64,000 bases of DNA from Sinonovacula constricta (Eukaryota; Mollusca; Bivalvia; Cardiida; Solecurtidae). The first letter of the stretch is position 1, and each line of letters opens with the position of its first letter. The stretch is from the NCBI GenBank assembly GCA_007844125.1, contig CM017570.1, positions 51,306,685-51,370,684 on the forward strand, written 5' to 3'. Of the stretch, positions 49,751 to 62,343 are shown in pieces. Both the position numbers and the translations under genes were made by a program. The notes beneath the pieces were generated by a model, which saw only the letters and a list, made by a program, of their open reading frames with translations, searched no databases and was not told the DNA's origin.

Positions 49751-49929
49751 ATAGTAGCCATGTGAACGAAATACCCGTGAAACGGCTTATTTTATACTGA
49801 GATATTTAGGACCATCTGTTCTATTCCCTTTTTGAAGAATATGTGAACAAGCTGTTAACCTACATGTATATTATTGCCTTTAGAAATGTCTCCATGAATG
49901 GATAACCTAAATCAACTAAAAATAACAAT

Positions 49930-50900
49930 TAGCATCGGCATGTACTCCTGTCTGTCTGGTCTGCCTGCCTGTATGGTCTGTCTGTCTGCCTGCCTGTCTG
50001 GTCTGTATGTCAGGTCTGTCTGCCTGCCTATCTGTCTATCTGGTCTGTCTGTCTGTCTGGTCTGTCTGCCTGCCTGTCTGGTCTGTCTGTCTGGTGTGTC
50101 TGCCTGTCTGGTCTGTCTGTCTGGTCTTTCTGTCTGGTCTGTCTGCCTGTCTGTCTGTCTGTTTGTCTGGTCTATCTGTCTGGTCTGTCTTCCTGCCTGC
50201 CTGTCTGTCTGTCTGGTCTATCTATCTGGTCTGTCTGTCTGTCTGCCTGTCTGTCTGTCAGTCTACCTGGTCTGTCTGTCTGCCTGGTCTATATGTCTGG
50301 TATGTATGTCTGTCTGCCTGGTCTGTCTGCCTGCCTGTCTGTCAGTCTGTCTGCCTGGTCTGCCTGCCTGCCTGTCTGTCTGTTTGGTCTGTCTGTCAGT
50401 CTGTCTGTCTGTATGTATGTTTGTATGTCTGTCTGGTCTGTCTGTCTGTCTGGTCTGGTCCGGTCTGTCTGCCTGCCTGTCTGGTCTGTCTGTCTTGTCT
50501 GTCTGTCTGTCTGGACGGTCTGGTCTGTCTGTCTGTCTGTCTGTCTAGTCTATCTGCCTGGTCTGTCTGGTCTGTCTGGTCTATCTGTCTCGTCTGTATT
50601 TCTGGTCTATCTGTCTATTCTGTCTGGCCTGTCTGTCTGGTCTATCTATCTGGAATGTCTGCTGTCTGCCTGTTTGTCTGTCTGTCTGTCAGTCTGCCTG
50701 GTCTGTCTTCCTGCCTGTCTGTCTGCCTGGCCTATCTGTCTGGTCTGTTTGTCTGGTCTGTCTGCCGGCCTGTCCGTCTGTCTGTCTGGTCTGTCTGTCT
50801 GTCGCTATGTCTGCTGTCTGCCTGCCTGCCTGTCTCTGTCTGTCGGTCGGTCGATCTGTATGCCTGCCTGTCTTTCTGTCTGCCTGCCTGCCGGCCTCAC
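49930..50900. repeat. CTGT-type tetranucleotide tract
   Basis: Almost 1 kb of TGTCTGTCTGGTCTGTCTGC-like sequence, a degenerate (CTGT)n with CTGC and CTGG variants. Three overlapping plus-strand frames remain open (up to 301 codons, peptides of CLSVCLSV type); this comes from the repeat and is not a gene. Confidence 0.96.
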
Positions 50901-53860
50901 TATAAAAAATAATTGAAACTAAATCCTCTTTTAATGTTGGGTATCCACAAAAAGTGGTAGGTTAGTTTCTCTTCTTTGTAAAGCAATGTATAAATGAAAC
51001 AAAGCTGAAATAAAAAGTACAAATCATTGGGACAATTTGTTTCTCCCAATTTTTCCGGGAAAAAAGCTCAATTCGCCACATGTTCTGATAATTACCTAAT
51101 TGTTTACTAAATGAAATGAGGAACAATTAAAATAGTAAATCTAAACTAGGTTATTATTCTAAACGGCGATCGTTTTGCGCTGTCTGCAGAAAAGTTATAA
51201 ATTTATGATAAAGTATACAGAAATTACCGACAGGTTACGAATTGATCTGGTTTCCCACTTAAAAGTTACACACTCACACTCACACAAAACAGTTCGTACT
51301 CATTTTTATTCATAATCTAAGTTACATTAACTGAAGTGTTTTTATAAGACCTTTAGTAACGTATCATTTTATACAAACAACCAATAATCATTATACGGAA
51401 TGCTCTACCTACGCCATTATGTCTTATTCTATAGATTTGCTCTTCAAATAAATAAAAAAGCTAGAACCGTGACAATAGTAACTTTGAATGTTGAACCCGC
51501 GCAGAACCGCTCTTAACACATGTTCGGTGAAAATAGGCGCTAAAATTCTATTTTAACTTTTGTATTTTTGTTTTTAGACTTTACAGATGTATTTTTGTTT
51601 ATTATGTTTCAAAACACCCTTTGCCATAAGACTATTTCCAAGACTGCTCGTGGAGACAATGGAAGTCGGGTGGAATTATTCATGTTCAGTCATATACATA
51701 GTTCACCCAGTGATTTTTAGAAATTTACAAGGTCGTTTAATGCATTTGAGGTTACATGTTACCATTATAATGTCACGTTATAGGCTATAACCTTGAAGAC
51801 CGCGCTATTTTTGCTTAATTGTGGAGCATTATAATGTATTTAAAACTGAAATTCTGCGTAAGTTAACTGTTTTGCGTGTATTTTGGGTCGGACATCAATC
51901 TGGCGCATGCATTGAGTGCGTGTAAGTAAATAATTTATAGCCAAAGTTAAATGTGTGACGAGTACATTATCTGTGATATCCTTAAAAATGCAGCCTAGCT
52001 TTAATGTAAACATATCTTTAAAAACACAATAAGGCATTTTATTTTATAGCTACCTCAAGAAAATAAAATACCTTAAAGTTATATATATGTTATGGAACTT
52101 CATCAGCATCAAATTTGGTGCTATTAACGATTCAGATACAGTATATGACACCCGCACGCACGCACGCACACACACATTTTTTAAATGCTACCGCGGTTGT
52201 CTCCCTTAGTCTCTGCCGAACATGCCGTTTTTAATGTAAAGAAGGCTTTTCGTCATTTGCATCGGGGTCAATCACCACTCACCTAAGGACTACACGAACC
52301 GTTATTATCTTTCTGTCAAGCCAAGGACAGAACATTTATACTTTTCAACGTATATTTCTTTTAAATTGTTTTGGATTGATGATTTTCCATTTGATATATT
52401 TACCAAATAAATTATTAGAATTATCTTGTTTTTATGCAAAATTTAGACAAGGTCAGCAAACCGTGTGTTACTTTTGGTCCCTGCAAACCCGCTGCTTTAC
52501 TTCATATATTCATTATGGAAAAATGTAACCATTTCAGATATCAGTGCTATTTTCTATCGAGCTTACTCATTCCTCTTGTATATGAAGAAAACTGATTAAA
52601 TATGATTCTTAAAGACCTATATTTGCTAAACACGTCGGGTTTGCACGCATAGTAGCACCTTTATGAAAAAAATCGAATCCGTCAAATGTCAGTTTAGGAA
52701 TTATCTCCGATTGAGAGCGACACATCACATGGCAAAAGTTCATTCAATTCAAAACGAGGCCCATTAACACGCGTAACATTTTATGCGAAAACGGTACGTC
52801 TTTTTGCATTTCTGTGTCTCACAGCTCTCTCATTTGGAAAGAAAAAGAAAGATCTAGTAAATAAGACCTTGTTTGTTTGCAGTGTAACAGCTGGAGTTGC
52901 ATATGTATCTAATGTTGCAAATTGCATCGTTGTTTACATCTAGGGAATGTCTCCAATTACCAGAATATTATTTTCAAGTTTAAAAAGACAGGTTTTAATC
53001 AAGAACTAAAGCGGTTATCAGTTTACATAATACAATACTATTTGTTTGGTGAGTACAAAACTTATACACCAATATTAAAATATATCCATCAGTTTATCTG
53101 CATTTATTTTGCCAAAATGTCCTGTCTTTATCACTGAACCTTGTTGTGAGGGTTTGGTTTGTAGCAAGATTGTTTAAGACAGCGCCGTTATTCGTTCATT
53201 GTGGCCATTTTAGGGGACCTGGATAAGCTAAGACTTTATTTGAGATATTACTAATTTTCTGTTTGTTAAAGATGTGTATTACAATAATTTGTAATTTGTT
53301 TTAAGAAAAATATATTTTGCTATAAAACTTCTTGCTGGCTTTCTGTTGCGCCATCGATCGCAACAATTATTTCTGGTTATGTTTGTCATAGGAACTAACG
53401 GAGACTGAAAGCGACATGGAGGTAGCGAGGCCACCAAATAGCAGATGAAGCCAAATTCTTAAAGCCAATTTGTTGGAGGTAAGCGATGTCGACAATCTTT
53501 ACAAGTTGACAAGCAAATGGCCGGAAGATGCTGCCAGTCTAAATGAATCATGTTTCACTGATTTTTTGTTGCAGCATGTGAAATAAGTAAAATGTTTTGA
53601 ACATCAGATTGAATGCTGAAAAATAAACGATGCACTCTTACTATGCTAAAACACATGTCTATCCTTAGGCAAATTTAATGTTTTGCACCTATTATGGTAT
53701 CATGACATGTCGGATCTGTGACGTCCTTTGACATGATTACTACTAAAACTATGCCACAAGTCTATAGGGCACTGTGTCTACAACTTAATAAGCACAGAAA
53801 GGTTGTACTGACGGGAAATGCCAAATAATCATCAGAAATGTATGTTGGATGTTCTGCTAT
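50901..53860. other. Unique AT-rich DNA, no gene supported
   Basis: A CA/GCAC microsatellite (CGCACGCACGCACACACACA) lies near 52153-52175. At 53393-53494 a stretch is bounded by TTTGTCATAG and GTTGGAG|GTAAGC, like a plus-strand exon, but all three frames contain stops, so it could only be an untranslated exon. Short frames at 51587, 51840 and 52922 have no support. Confidence 0.5.
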
Positions 53861-53865
53861 GGCAT

Positions 53866-54045
53866 GTCGGTACCAGGTGTTCCAGCTATGGTGTACCAGG
53901 TGCTCAGGTGCATCAGCCCTGGCGTGTCTGTACCAGATGCTTCAGCCATGGCGTGTCTGTACCAGATGCTCCAGCCATGGCATACATGTATCTGTACCAG
54001 GTGCTCAGGTGCTTTAGCCATGGCGTGTCTGTACCAGATGCTTAT
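53866..54045. repeat. Degenerate 27-30-bp repeat leading the 26-bp array
   Basis: About six units with GGCGTGTCTGTACCAGATGC and TTCAGCCAT. It joins directly to the next array, where ATGTGGACTATGG begins. Confidence 0.85.
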
Positions 54046-56175
54046 GTGGACTATGGAGGCAACGGGTTTATGTGGACTATGGAGGCAACTGGTTTATGTG
54101 GACTATGGATGTAACAGGTTTATGTGGACTATGGATGTAACAGGTTTATGTGGACTATGGATGTAACAGGTTTATGTGGACAATGGATGTAACAGGTTTA
54201 TGTGGACTATGGATGTAACAGGTTTATGTGGACAATGGATGTAACAGGTTTGTGTGGACTATGGATGTAACAGGTTTATTGTGGACTATGGATGTAACAG
54301 GTTTATGTGGACTATGGATGTAACAGGTTTATGTGGACTATGGATGTAACAGGTTTATGTGGACAATGGATGTAACAGGTTTATGTGGACTATGGATGCA
54401 ACAGGTTTATGTGGACTATGGATGTAACAGGTTTATGTGGACAATGGATGTAACAGGTTTATGTGGACTATGGATGTAACTGGTTTATGTGGACTATGGA
54501 TGTAACAGGTTTATGTGGACTATGGATGTAACTGGTTTATGTGGACTATGGATGTAACAGGTTTATGTGGACTATGGATGTAACTGGTTTATGTGGACTA
54601 TGCATGTAACTGGTTTATGTGGACTATGGATGTAACAGGTTTATGTGGACTATGGATGCAACAGGTTTATGTGGACTATGGATGCAACAGGTTTATGTGG
54701 ACTATGGATGTAACAGGTTTATGTGGACTATGGATGTAACTGGTTTGTGTGGATTATGGATGTAATTGGTTTATGTGGACTATGGATGTAACAGGTTTAT
54801 GTGGACTATGGATGTAACAGGTTTATGTGGACTATGGATGTAACAGGTTTATGTGGACTATGGATGTAACTGGTTTATGTGGACTATGGATGTAACAGGT
54901 TTATGTGGACTATGGATGTAACTGGTTTATGTGGACTATGGATGTAACAGGTTTATGTGGACTATGGATGTAACTGGTTTATGTGGATTATGGATGCAAC
55001 TGGTTTGTGTGGATTATGGATGCAACTGGTTTATGTGGACTATGGATGTAACAGGTTTATGTGGACTATGGATGTAACTGGTTTATGTGGACTATGGATG
55101 CAACAGGTTTATGTGGACAATGGATGTAACAGGTTTATGTGGACTATGGATGCAACAGGTTTATGTGGACAATGGATGCAACAGGTTTATGTGGACTATG
55201 GATTTAACAGGTTTATGTGGACTATGGATGTAACAGGTTTATGTGGACTATGGATGTAACAGGTTTATGTGGACTATGGATGTAACAGGTTTATGTGGAC
55301 TATGGATGTAACAGGTTTATGTGGACTATGGATGTAACAGGTTTATGTGGACTATGGATGTAACTGGTTTATGTGGACAATGGAGGCAACTGGTTTGTGT
55401 GGACTATGGATGTAACTGGTTTATGTGGACTATGGATTTAACAGGTTTATGTGGACTATGGATGTAACAGGTTTATGTGGACTATGGATGTAACAGGTTT
55501 ATGTGGACTATGGATGTTACAGGTTTATGTGGACTATGGATGTAACTGGTTTATGTGGACAATGGAGGCAACTGGTTTGTGTGGACTATGGATGTAACTG
55601 GTTTATGTGGACTATGGATTTAACAGGTTTATGTGGACTATGGATGTAACAGGTTAATGTGGACTATGGATGTAACAGGTTTATGTGGATAATGGATGCA
55701 ACTGGTTTATGTGGACTATGGATGTAACAGGTTTATGTGGACTATGGATGCAACAGGTTTATGTGGACAATGGAGGCAACTGGTTTGTGTGGACTATGGA
55801 TGTAACAGGTTTATGTGGACTATGGATGCAACAGGTTTATGTGGACAATGGAGGCAACAGGTTTATGTGGACTATGGATGTAACACGTTTATGTTGACTA
55901 TGGATGCAACAGGTTTATGTGGACAATGGAGGCAACTTGGTTTCGTGTATTATGGATGCGACTTGTTTATGTGGATCAAAGATGAAACTGGTTTATGTCG
56001 ACTATGAATGTAATAGGTTTTTGTGGATTATTTATGCAACTTATTTATGTTTACTATGGAAACAATTGGTTTATGCGGATTATAGATGCAACTGGCGTAT
56101 GTCGACTATGAATGCAGTTTGGTTTCATGTTTTATAGATGTAACTGGTTTTTGTTCCTTGTGCATGTTACTGGTT
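54046..56175. repeat. 26-bp satellite, block A
   Basis: About 75-80 units of GGATGTAACAGGTTTATGTG plus GACTAT, with TGCAACA, TGTAACT and GGCAAC variants and GACAAT alternates. The TAA in the TGTAAC form breaks open frames, so only runs of TGCAAC units give the short plus-strand frames seen here. The last 250 bp are increasingly diverged. A lone unit also occurs near 56550. Confidence 0.96.
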
Positions 56176-56980
56176 CATGTGTGTCATTGATAAAACTGGT
56201 TTGTGTGGTTTAGGAATGAAACTCGTTAATGTGGGTTATATTGGATTACATGAGTGTTATCTATTTAATATGTTTTCGCTATTTTATACCACGTGACAAT
56301 ATCTTCAACCACGCCCTGTGACCCGCCGCCAATCGTTAACCTGTAAGGATCGCTCCTTTGGTTTGCATTTGATTTGTTTGAGATGTACATGGCATTATTT
56401 AATTGTCTGCTTTTGGCGATGGCATTCTAAATTGTATTTCATTTTGCACATTATAGACGACGATAGCGACATACCACGACAACGACATACGTTTATTTAT
56501 TACTATACAGTATTCAACATGTTTTCACACAGCTGACTACTAACACAGGCGTATGGATGCAACTGGTTTATATGGACATGTACGTGAGAGTTGAGGTCGA
56601 TTTATATAGGACCCATAGTTTATATTTTATTTTTCTCTATCAAAATCATCTAAGATGATAACAAAGTAAACCAGAGCTGAAACAGCTCTTTAATAAAAGT
56701 GTTCTAGGTATATATATCAAGTCATATAAATAGACTGTCGATGAATCTATACTTCTATACACCTATGCATAATTTTGGGTGGTTGACTAATGAAATGCTA
56801 GGTACTCATATTTGAAGTCGTTGCACTGATCAACGCGTAGGGTATTTGTTGTTTTCTAAAACATATAACAAGTGTGTTTAATATTGTTTTTTAATTTATT
56901 ATATATAAAAAACAAACTGGTTTATTGGTGCATATCTTGAATTGGTGATGGACGCGTCCAGTCGGTGTAAATTATGGATG
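56176..56980. other. Spacer between 26-bp blocks
   Basis: Unique AT-rich sequence apart from the isolated unit near 56550 (ATGGATGCAACTGGTTTAT). The frame at 56318-56536 is unsupported. Confidence 0.5.
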
Positions 56981-57750
56981 CTTCAAGGTTCTCTGGATTA
57001 AATATGCTTCTGTGTTGGTCTCTGGGTTATAGATGCTTCGGGGTTCTCTGGGTTATAGATACTTCGGGGTTCTCTGGGTTATAGATGCTTCTGGATTGTT
57101 CTCTGTCTTACGGATGATCCTGGCTTCTCTGGGTTAAAGATGCTTCTGGGTTCTCTGTCTTACGGATGATCCTAGCTTCTCTGGGTTAAAGATGCTTCGG
57201 GGTTCTCTGTCTCACGGATGATCCTAGCTTCTCTGGGTTATAGATGCTTCGGGGTTTGGGTTACGGATGATTCTTGGTTCTCTGGGATATAGATGATTCC
57301 CGGTTATCTGGGTTATAGATACTTCTGGGTTCTCTGGGTTATAGATACTTCTGGGTTCTCTGGGTTATAGATGCTCCTGGGTTCTCTGGGCTATAGATAC
57401 TTCTGGGTTCTCTGGGTTATAGATGCTCCTGGGTTCTCTGGGCTATAGATACTTCTGGGTTCTCTGGGTTATAGATGCTCCTGGGTTCTCTGGGCTATAG
57501 ATACTTCTGGGTTCTCTGGGTTATAGATGCTCCTGGGTTCTCTGGGCTATAGATGATTCTGGGTTCTTTGGGTTATAGACACATTTTGGTTTTATGGGTT
57601 ATATATGCTCATGGGTTCTCTGGGCTATAGATGATTCTGGCTTCTCTGGGTTATAGATACTTCTGGGTTTTCTGGGCTATAGATTCTGGGTCTCTGGGTT
57701 ACGGATGATTCTCGGTTCTCTGGGTAATACATGCTTCTGTATTTTCAGGT
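56981..57750. repeat. 26-bp satellite, block B
   Basis: About 28 units of TCTGGGTTATAGATGCTCCT plus GGGTTC, with TACTTC and TGATTC variants. Several CTCC/ACTTC unit pairs alternate regularly near 57.35-57.55 kb, giving a 52-bp dimer period. Confidence 0.95.
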
Positions 57751-58238
57751 TTATGGATGTTTCTGGCAGCTATATGTTATGAATCCTTCTGCATTATCTG
57801 TGTTATGGATGAAACTGGCTTCTCTGGCTTATGGATGCAAATGGCTTCTCTGGGTTATATATGCAGCTGGCTTCTCTGATGCTTTTGTGTTATCTGTGAT
57901 ATGGATGCAACTGGTTTCTCTGGGTTAGGGCTTCTTTTGGCTTCAGGTGTTTTTTATGCTTCTGTGTTTTATGGATTGTGGATATTTCTCTGGGGTATGT
58001 ACTAATGGTTCCGTTTTCAGCAAGTTATGGATGCTTTTGAGTTCGGTGGATTATGGATGATTCTAATTTATGGGGTCTTAAGGGGGTTTAAGGGGTCTGT
58101 GTCTTGAGAATTATTCTGACGTCTTTTGATTATGTATGCCTTTGGGTATCTGGTTTATGTAGGGATAGTTCTGGATTCTTAAAGTTATTAATGAATTTTG
58201 CTTCTGTGGGGTATAGATGTTTCTTGCTTCTGTGAATT
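57751..58238. repeat. Intermediate and degenerate 26-bp units
   Basis: Units such as GGATGCAACTGGTTTCTCTG (about 57902) combine the left half of block A with the right half of block B. They lie between the two and bridge to block C. Confidence 0.8.
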
Positions 58239-61200
58239 ATGGATGGTTCTGGCTCCAGTGGGGTTTCGGTGATTCTAGCTTCTGTAAGTTATGGATGCTT
58301 CTGGCATCTGTGGGTTATGGATGTTTCTGGCATCTGTGGGTTATGGATGTTTCTGGCATCTGTGGGTTATGGATGTTTCTGGCATCTGTGGGTTATTGAT
58401 GTTTCTGGCATCTGTGGGTTATGGATGTTTCTGGCATCTGTGGGTTATGGATGTTTCTGGTATCTGTGGGTTATGGATGTTTCTGGCTTCTGCGGGTTAT
58501 GGATGTTTCTGGCATCTGTGGGTTATGGATGTTTCTGGCATCTGTGGGTTATGGATGTTTCTGGCATCTGTGGGTTATGGATGTTTCTGGCATCTGTGGG
58601 TTATGGATGTTTCTGGCTTCTGTGGGTTATGGATACTTCTGGCATCTGTGGGTTATGGATACTTCTGGCATCTGTGGGTTATGGATGTTTCTGGCATCTG
58701 TGGGTTATGGATGTTTCTGGTATCTGTGGGTTATGGATGTTTCTGGCATCTGTGGGTTATGGATGTTTCTGGCATCTGTGGGTTATGGATGTTTCTGGCA
58801 TCTGTGGGTTATGGATGTTTCTGGTATCTGTGGGTTATGGATGTTTCTGGCATCTGTGGGTTATGGATGTTTCTGGTATCTGTGGGTTATGGATGTTTCT
58901 GGCATCTGTGGGTTATGGATGTTTCTGGTATCTGTGGGTTATGGATGTTTCTGGCATCTGTGGGTTATGGATGTTTCTGGCATCTGTGGGTTATGGATGT
59001 TTCTGGCATCTGTGGGTTATGGATGTTTCTGGCATCTGTGGGTTATGGATGTTTCTGGTATCTGTGGGTTATGGATGTTTCTGGCATCTGTGGGTTATGG
59101 ATGTTTCTGGCATCTGTGGGTTATGGATGTTTCTGGCATCTGTGGGTTATGGATGTTTCTGGCTTCTGTGGGTTATGGATGTTTCTGGCATCTGTGGGTT
59201 ATGGATGTTTCTGGCATCTGTGGGTTATGGATGTTTCTGGCTTCTGTGGGTTATGGATGTTTCTGGCATCTGTGGGTTATGGATGTTTCTGGCATCTGTG
59301 GGTTATGGATGTTTCTGGCTTCTGTGGGTTATGGATGTTTCTGGCATCTGTGGGTTATGGATGTTTCTGGCATCTGTGGGTTATGGATGTTTCTGGCTTC
59401 TGTGGGTTATGGATGTTTCTGGTATCTGTGGGTTATGGATGTTTCTGGTATCTGTGGGTTATGGATGTTTCTGGCATCTGTGGGTTATTGATGTTTCTGG
59501 TATCTGTGGGTTATGGATGTTTCTGGCTTCTGTGGGTTATGGATGTTTCTGGCATCTGTGGGTTATGGATGTTTCTGGTATCTGTGGGTTATGGATGTTT
59601 CTGGCATCTGTGGGTTATGGATGTTTCTGGCTTCTGTGGGTTATGGATGTTTCTGGCATCTGTGGGTTATGGATGTTTCTGGTATCTGTGGGTTATGGAT
59701 GTTTCTGGCATCTGTGGGTTATGGATGTTTCTGGCATCTGTGGGTTATGGATGTTTCTGGCATCTGTGGGTTATGGATGTTTCTGGCATCTGTGGGTTAT
59801 GGATGTTTCTGGCATCTGTGGGTTATGGATGTTTCTGGCATCTGTGGGTTATGGATGTTTCTGGCATCTGTGGGTTATGGATGTTTCTGGCATCTGTGGG
59901 TTATGGATGTTTCTGGTATCTGTGGGTTATGGATGTTTTCTGGCATCTGTGGGTTATGGATGTTTCTGGCATCTGTGGGTTATGGATGTTTCTGGCATCT
60001 GTGGGTTATGGATGTTTCTGGCATCTGTGGGTTATGGATGTTTCTGGCATCTGTGGGTTATGGATGTTTCTGGCATCTGTGGGTTATGGATGTTTCTGGC
60101 ATCTGTGGGTTATGGATGTTTCTGGCATCTGTGGGTTATGGATGTTTCTGGCATCTGTGGGTTATGGATGTTTCTGGCATCTGTGGGTTATGGATGTTTC
60201 TGGTATCTGTGGGTTATGGATGTTTCTGGCATCTGTGGGTTATGGATGTTTCTGGCATCTGTGGGTTATGGATGTTTCTGGCATCTGTGGGTTATGGATG
60301 TTTCTGGCATCTGTGGGTTATGGATGTTTCTGGTATCTGTGGGTTATGGATGTTTCTGGCATCTGTGGGTTATGGATGTTTCTGGTATCTGTGGGTTATG
60401 GATGTTTCTGGCATCTGTGGGTTATGGATGCCTCTAGCATCTGTGGGTTATGGATGTTTCTGGTATCTGTGGGTTATGGATGTTTCTGGTATCTGTGGGT
60501 TATGGATGTTTCTGGCATCTGTGGGTTATGGATGTTTCTGGTATCTGTGGGTTATGGATGTTTCTGGCATCTGTGGGTTATGGATGTTTCTGGCATCTGT
60601 GGGTTATGGATGTTTCTGGTATCTGTGGGTTATGGATGTTTCTGGTATCTGTGGGTTATGGATGTTTCTGGTATCTGTGGGTTATGGATGCTTCTGGCTT
60701 CTGTGGGTTATTGATGCTTCTGGCTTCTGTGGGTTAGTGATGTTTCTGGCTTCTGTGGGTTATTGATGCTTCTGGCATCGGTGGGTTATGGATGTTTCTG
60801 GCATCTGTGGGTTATGGATGTTTCTGGCATCTGTGGGTTATGGATGTTTCTGGTATCTGTGGGTTATGGATGTTTCTGGCATCTGTGGGTTATGGATGTT
60901 TCTGGTATCTGTGGGTTATGGATGTTTCTGGCTTCTGTGGGTTATGGATGTTTCTGGCATCTGTGGGTTATGGATGTTTCTGGTATCTGTGGGTTATGGA
61001 TGTTTCTGGCATCTGTGGGTTATGGATGTTTCTGGCATCTGTGGGTTATGGATGCCTCTAGCATCTGTGGGTTTTGGATGCTTCTGGCTTCTGCGGGTTA
61101 TGGATGCTTCTGGCTTCTGCGGGTTATGGATGCTTCTAGCTTCTGTGGGTTATGGATGTTTCTGGCTTCTGTGGGTTATTGATGCTTCTGGCTTCTGTGG

Positions 61201-62262
61201 GTTATGGATGCTTCTGGCCTCTGTGGGTTATGGATGCTTCTGGCTTCTGTGGGTTATGGATGCTTCTGGTTTCTGTGGGTAATGGATGTTTCTGGCTTCT
61301 GTGGGTCTGTGGGTTATGGATGCTTCTGGCCTCTGTGGGTTATGGATGCTTCTGGCTTCTGTGGGTTATGGATGCTTCTGGCCTCTGTGGGTTATGGATG
61401 CTTTTGGCTTCTGTGGGTTATTGATGCTTCTGGTTTCTATGGGTAATGGATGTTTCTGGCTTCTGTGGGTTATGGATGCTTCTGGCTTCTGTGGGTTATT
61501 GATGCTTCTGGCTTCTGTGGGTTAGTGATGTTTCTGGCTTCTGTGGGTTATTGATGCTTCTGGCTTCTGTGGGTTATGGATGCTTCTGGTTTCTCTGGGT
61601 TATGGAAGTTTCTGGCTTCTGTGGGTTATGGATGCTTTTGGCTTCTGTTGGTTATGGATGTTTCTGGCATCGGTGGGTTATATATGTTTCTGGCTTCTGT
61701 GGGTTATGGATGTTTCTGGCATCTGCGGGTTATGGATGTTTCTGGCATCTGTGGGTTATGGATGCTTCTGGTTGCTGTGGGTTATGGAGCCTTCTGGCTT
61801 CTGCGGGTTATGGATGATTCTGGCTTCTGCGGGTTATGGAGGTTTCTGGCATCTGTGGGTTATGAATGCCTCTAGCACCTGTGGGTTTTGGGTGCTTCTG
61901 GCTTCTGTTGGTAATGGATGTTTCTTTCATCTGTGGGTTATGGATGCTTCAGGCATTTGTGGGTTTTGGATGCATCTGGTTTCAGTGGGTTTTGTATGCT
62001 TCTGGTTTCTGTTGGTTATGGATGTTTCTGGCATCTGCGGGTTTTGGATGCTTCTGGCTTCTGTTGGTAATGGATATTTCTGGCATCTGTGGGTTATGGA
62101 TGCTTCAGGCATTTGTGGGTTTTGGATGCTTCTGGTTTCAGTGGGTTTTGGATGCTTCTGGCAGCTGTCGGTTATGGATACTTCTGGTTTCAGTGGGTTT
62201 TGGGTGCTTCTGGCATCTGTGGGTTATGGATGCTTCTGGTTTCTGTGGCCTTTGGATGCTAC
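58239..62262. repeat. 26-bp satellite, block C
   Basis: About 150 units of GGATGTTTCTGGCATCTGTG plus GGTTAT. It is highly homogeneous at 58.3-60.7 kb, with a single-base variant (GGCATC, GGTATC or GGCTTC) in otherwise identical units, then GGATGCTTC-type and diverged units to 62.26 kb. No plus-strand frame of the main unit has a stop, so three overlapping frames of up to 807 codons stay open. Since 26 is not a multiple of 3, all three read the same 26-residue cycle (MDVSGICGLW...). They have no other gene features and are treated as artefacts. Confidence 0.97.
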
Positions 62263-62273
62263 TGACGCATGTA

Positions 62274-62303
62274 CGAGGGGCATTTATAAAGTATTAATCA
62301 GTG
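62274..62303 (+). repeat. Mariner left terminal inverted repeat
   Basis: 30 bp preceded by TA at 62272-62273. It pairs with the right repeat except for one indel and one substitution. Confidence 0.93.
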
Positions 62304-62343
62304 TGGCGCTTTAGTCGTATACGTAATATTTCTGCAGAAATTG

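Noticed and set aside
49898..50916. Cys/Leu/Ser-rich frames up to 301 codons
   Set aside because: A degenerate CTGT tetranucleotide tract open in three frames.
53393..53494. Plus-strand coding exon between TTTGTCATAG and GTTGGAG|GTAAGC
   Set aside because: Every frame contains a stop; only an untranslated exon would be possible and nothing else supports it.
58239..60766. Overlapping 356-807-codon open frames
   Set aside because: All forward frames of the 26-bp satellite are stop-free and give the same peptide cycle. No promoter, splice sites or non-repeat domain.
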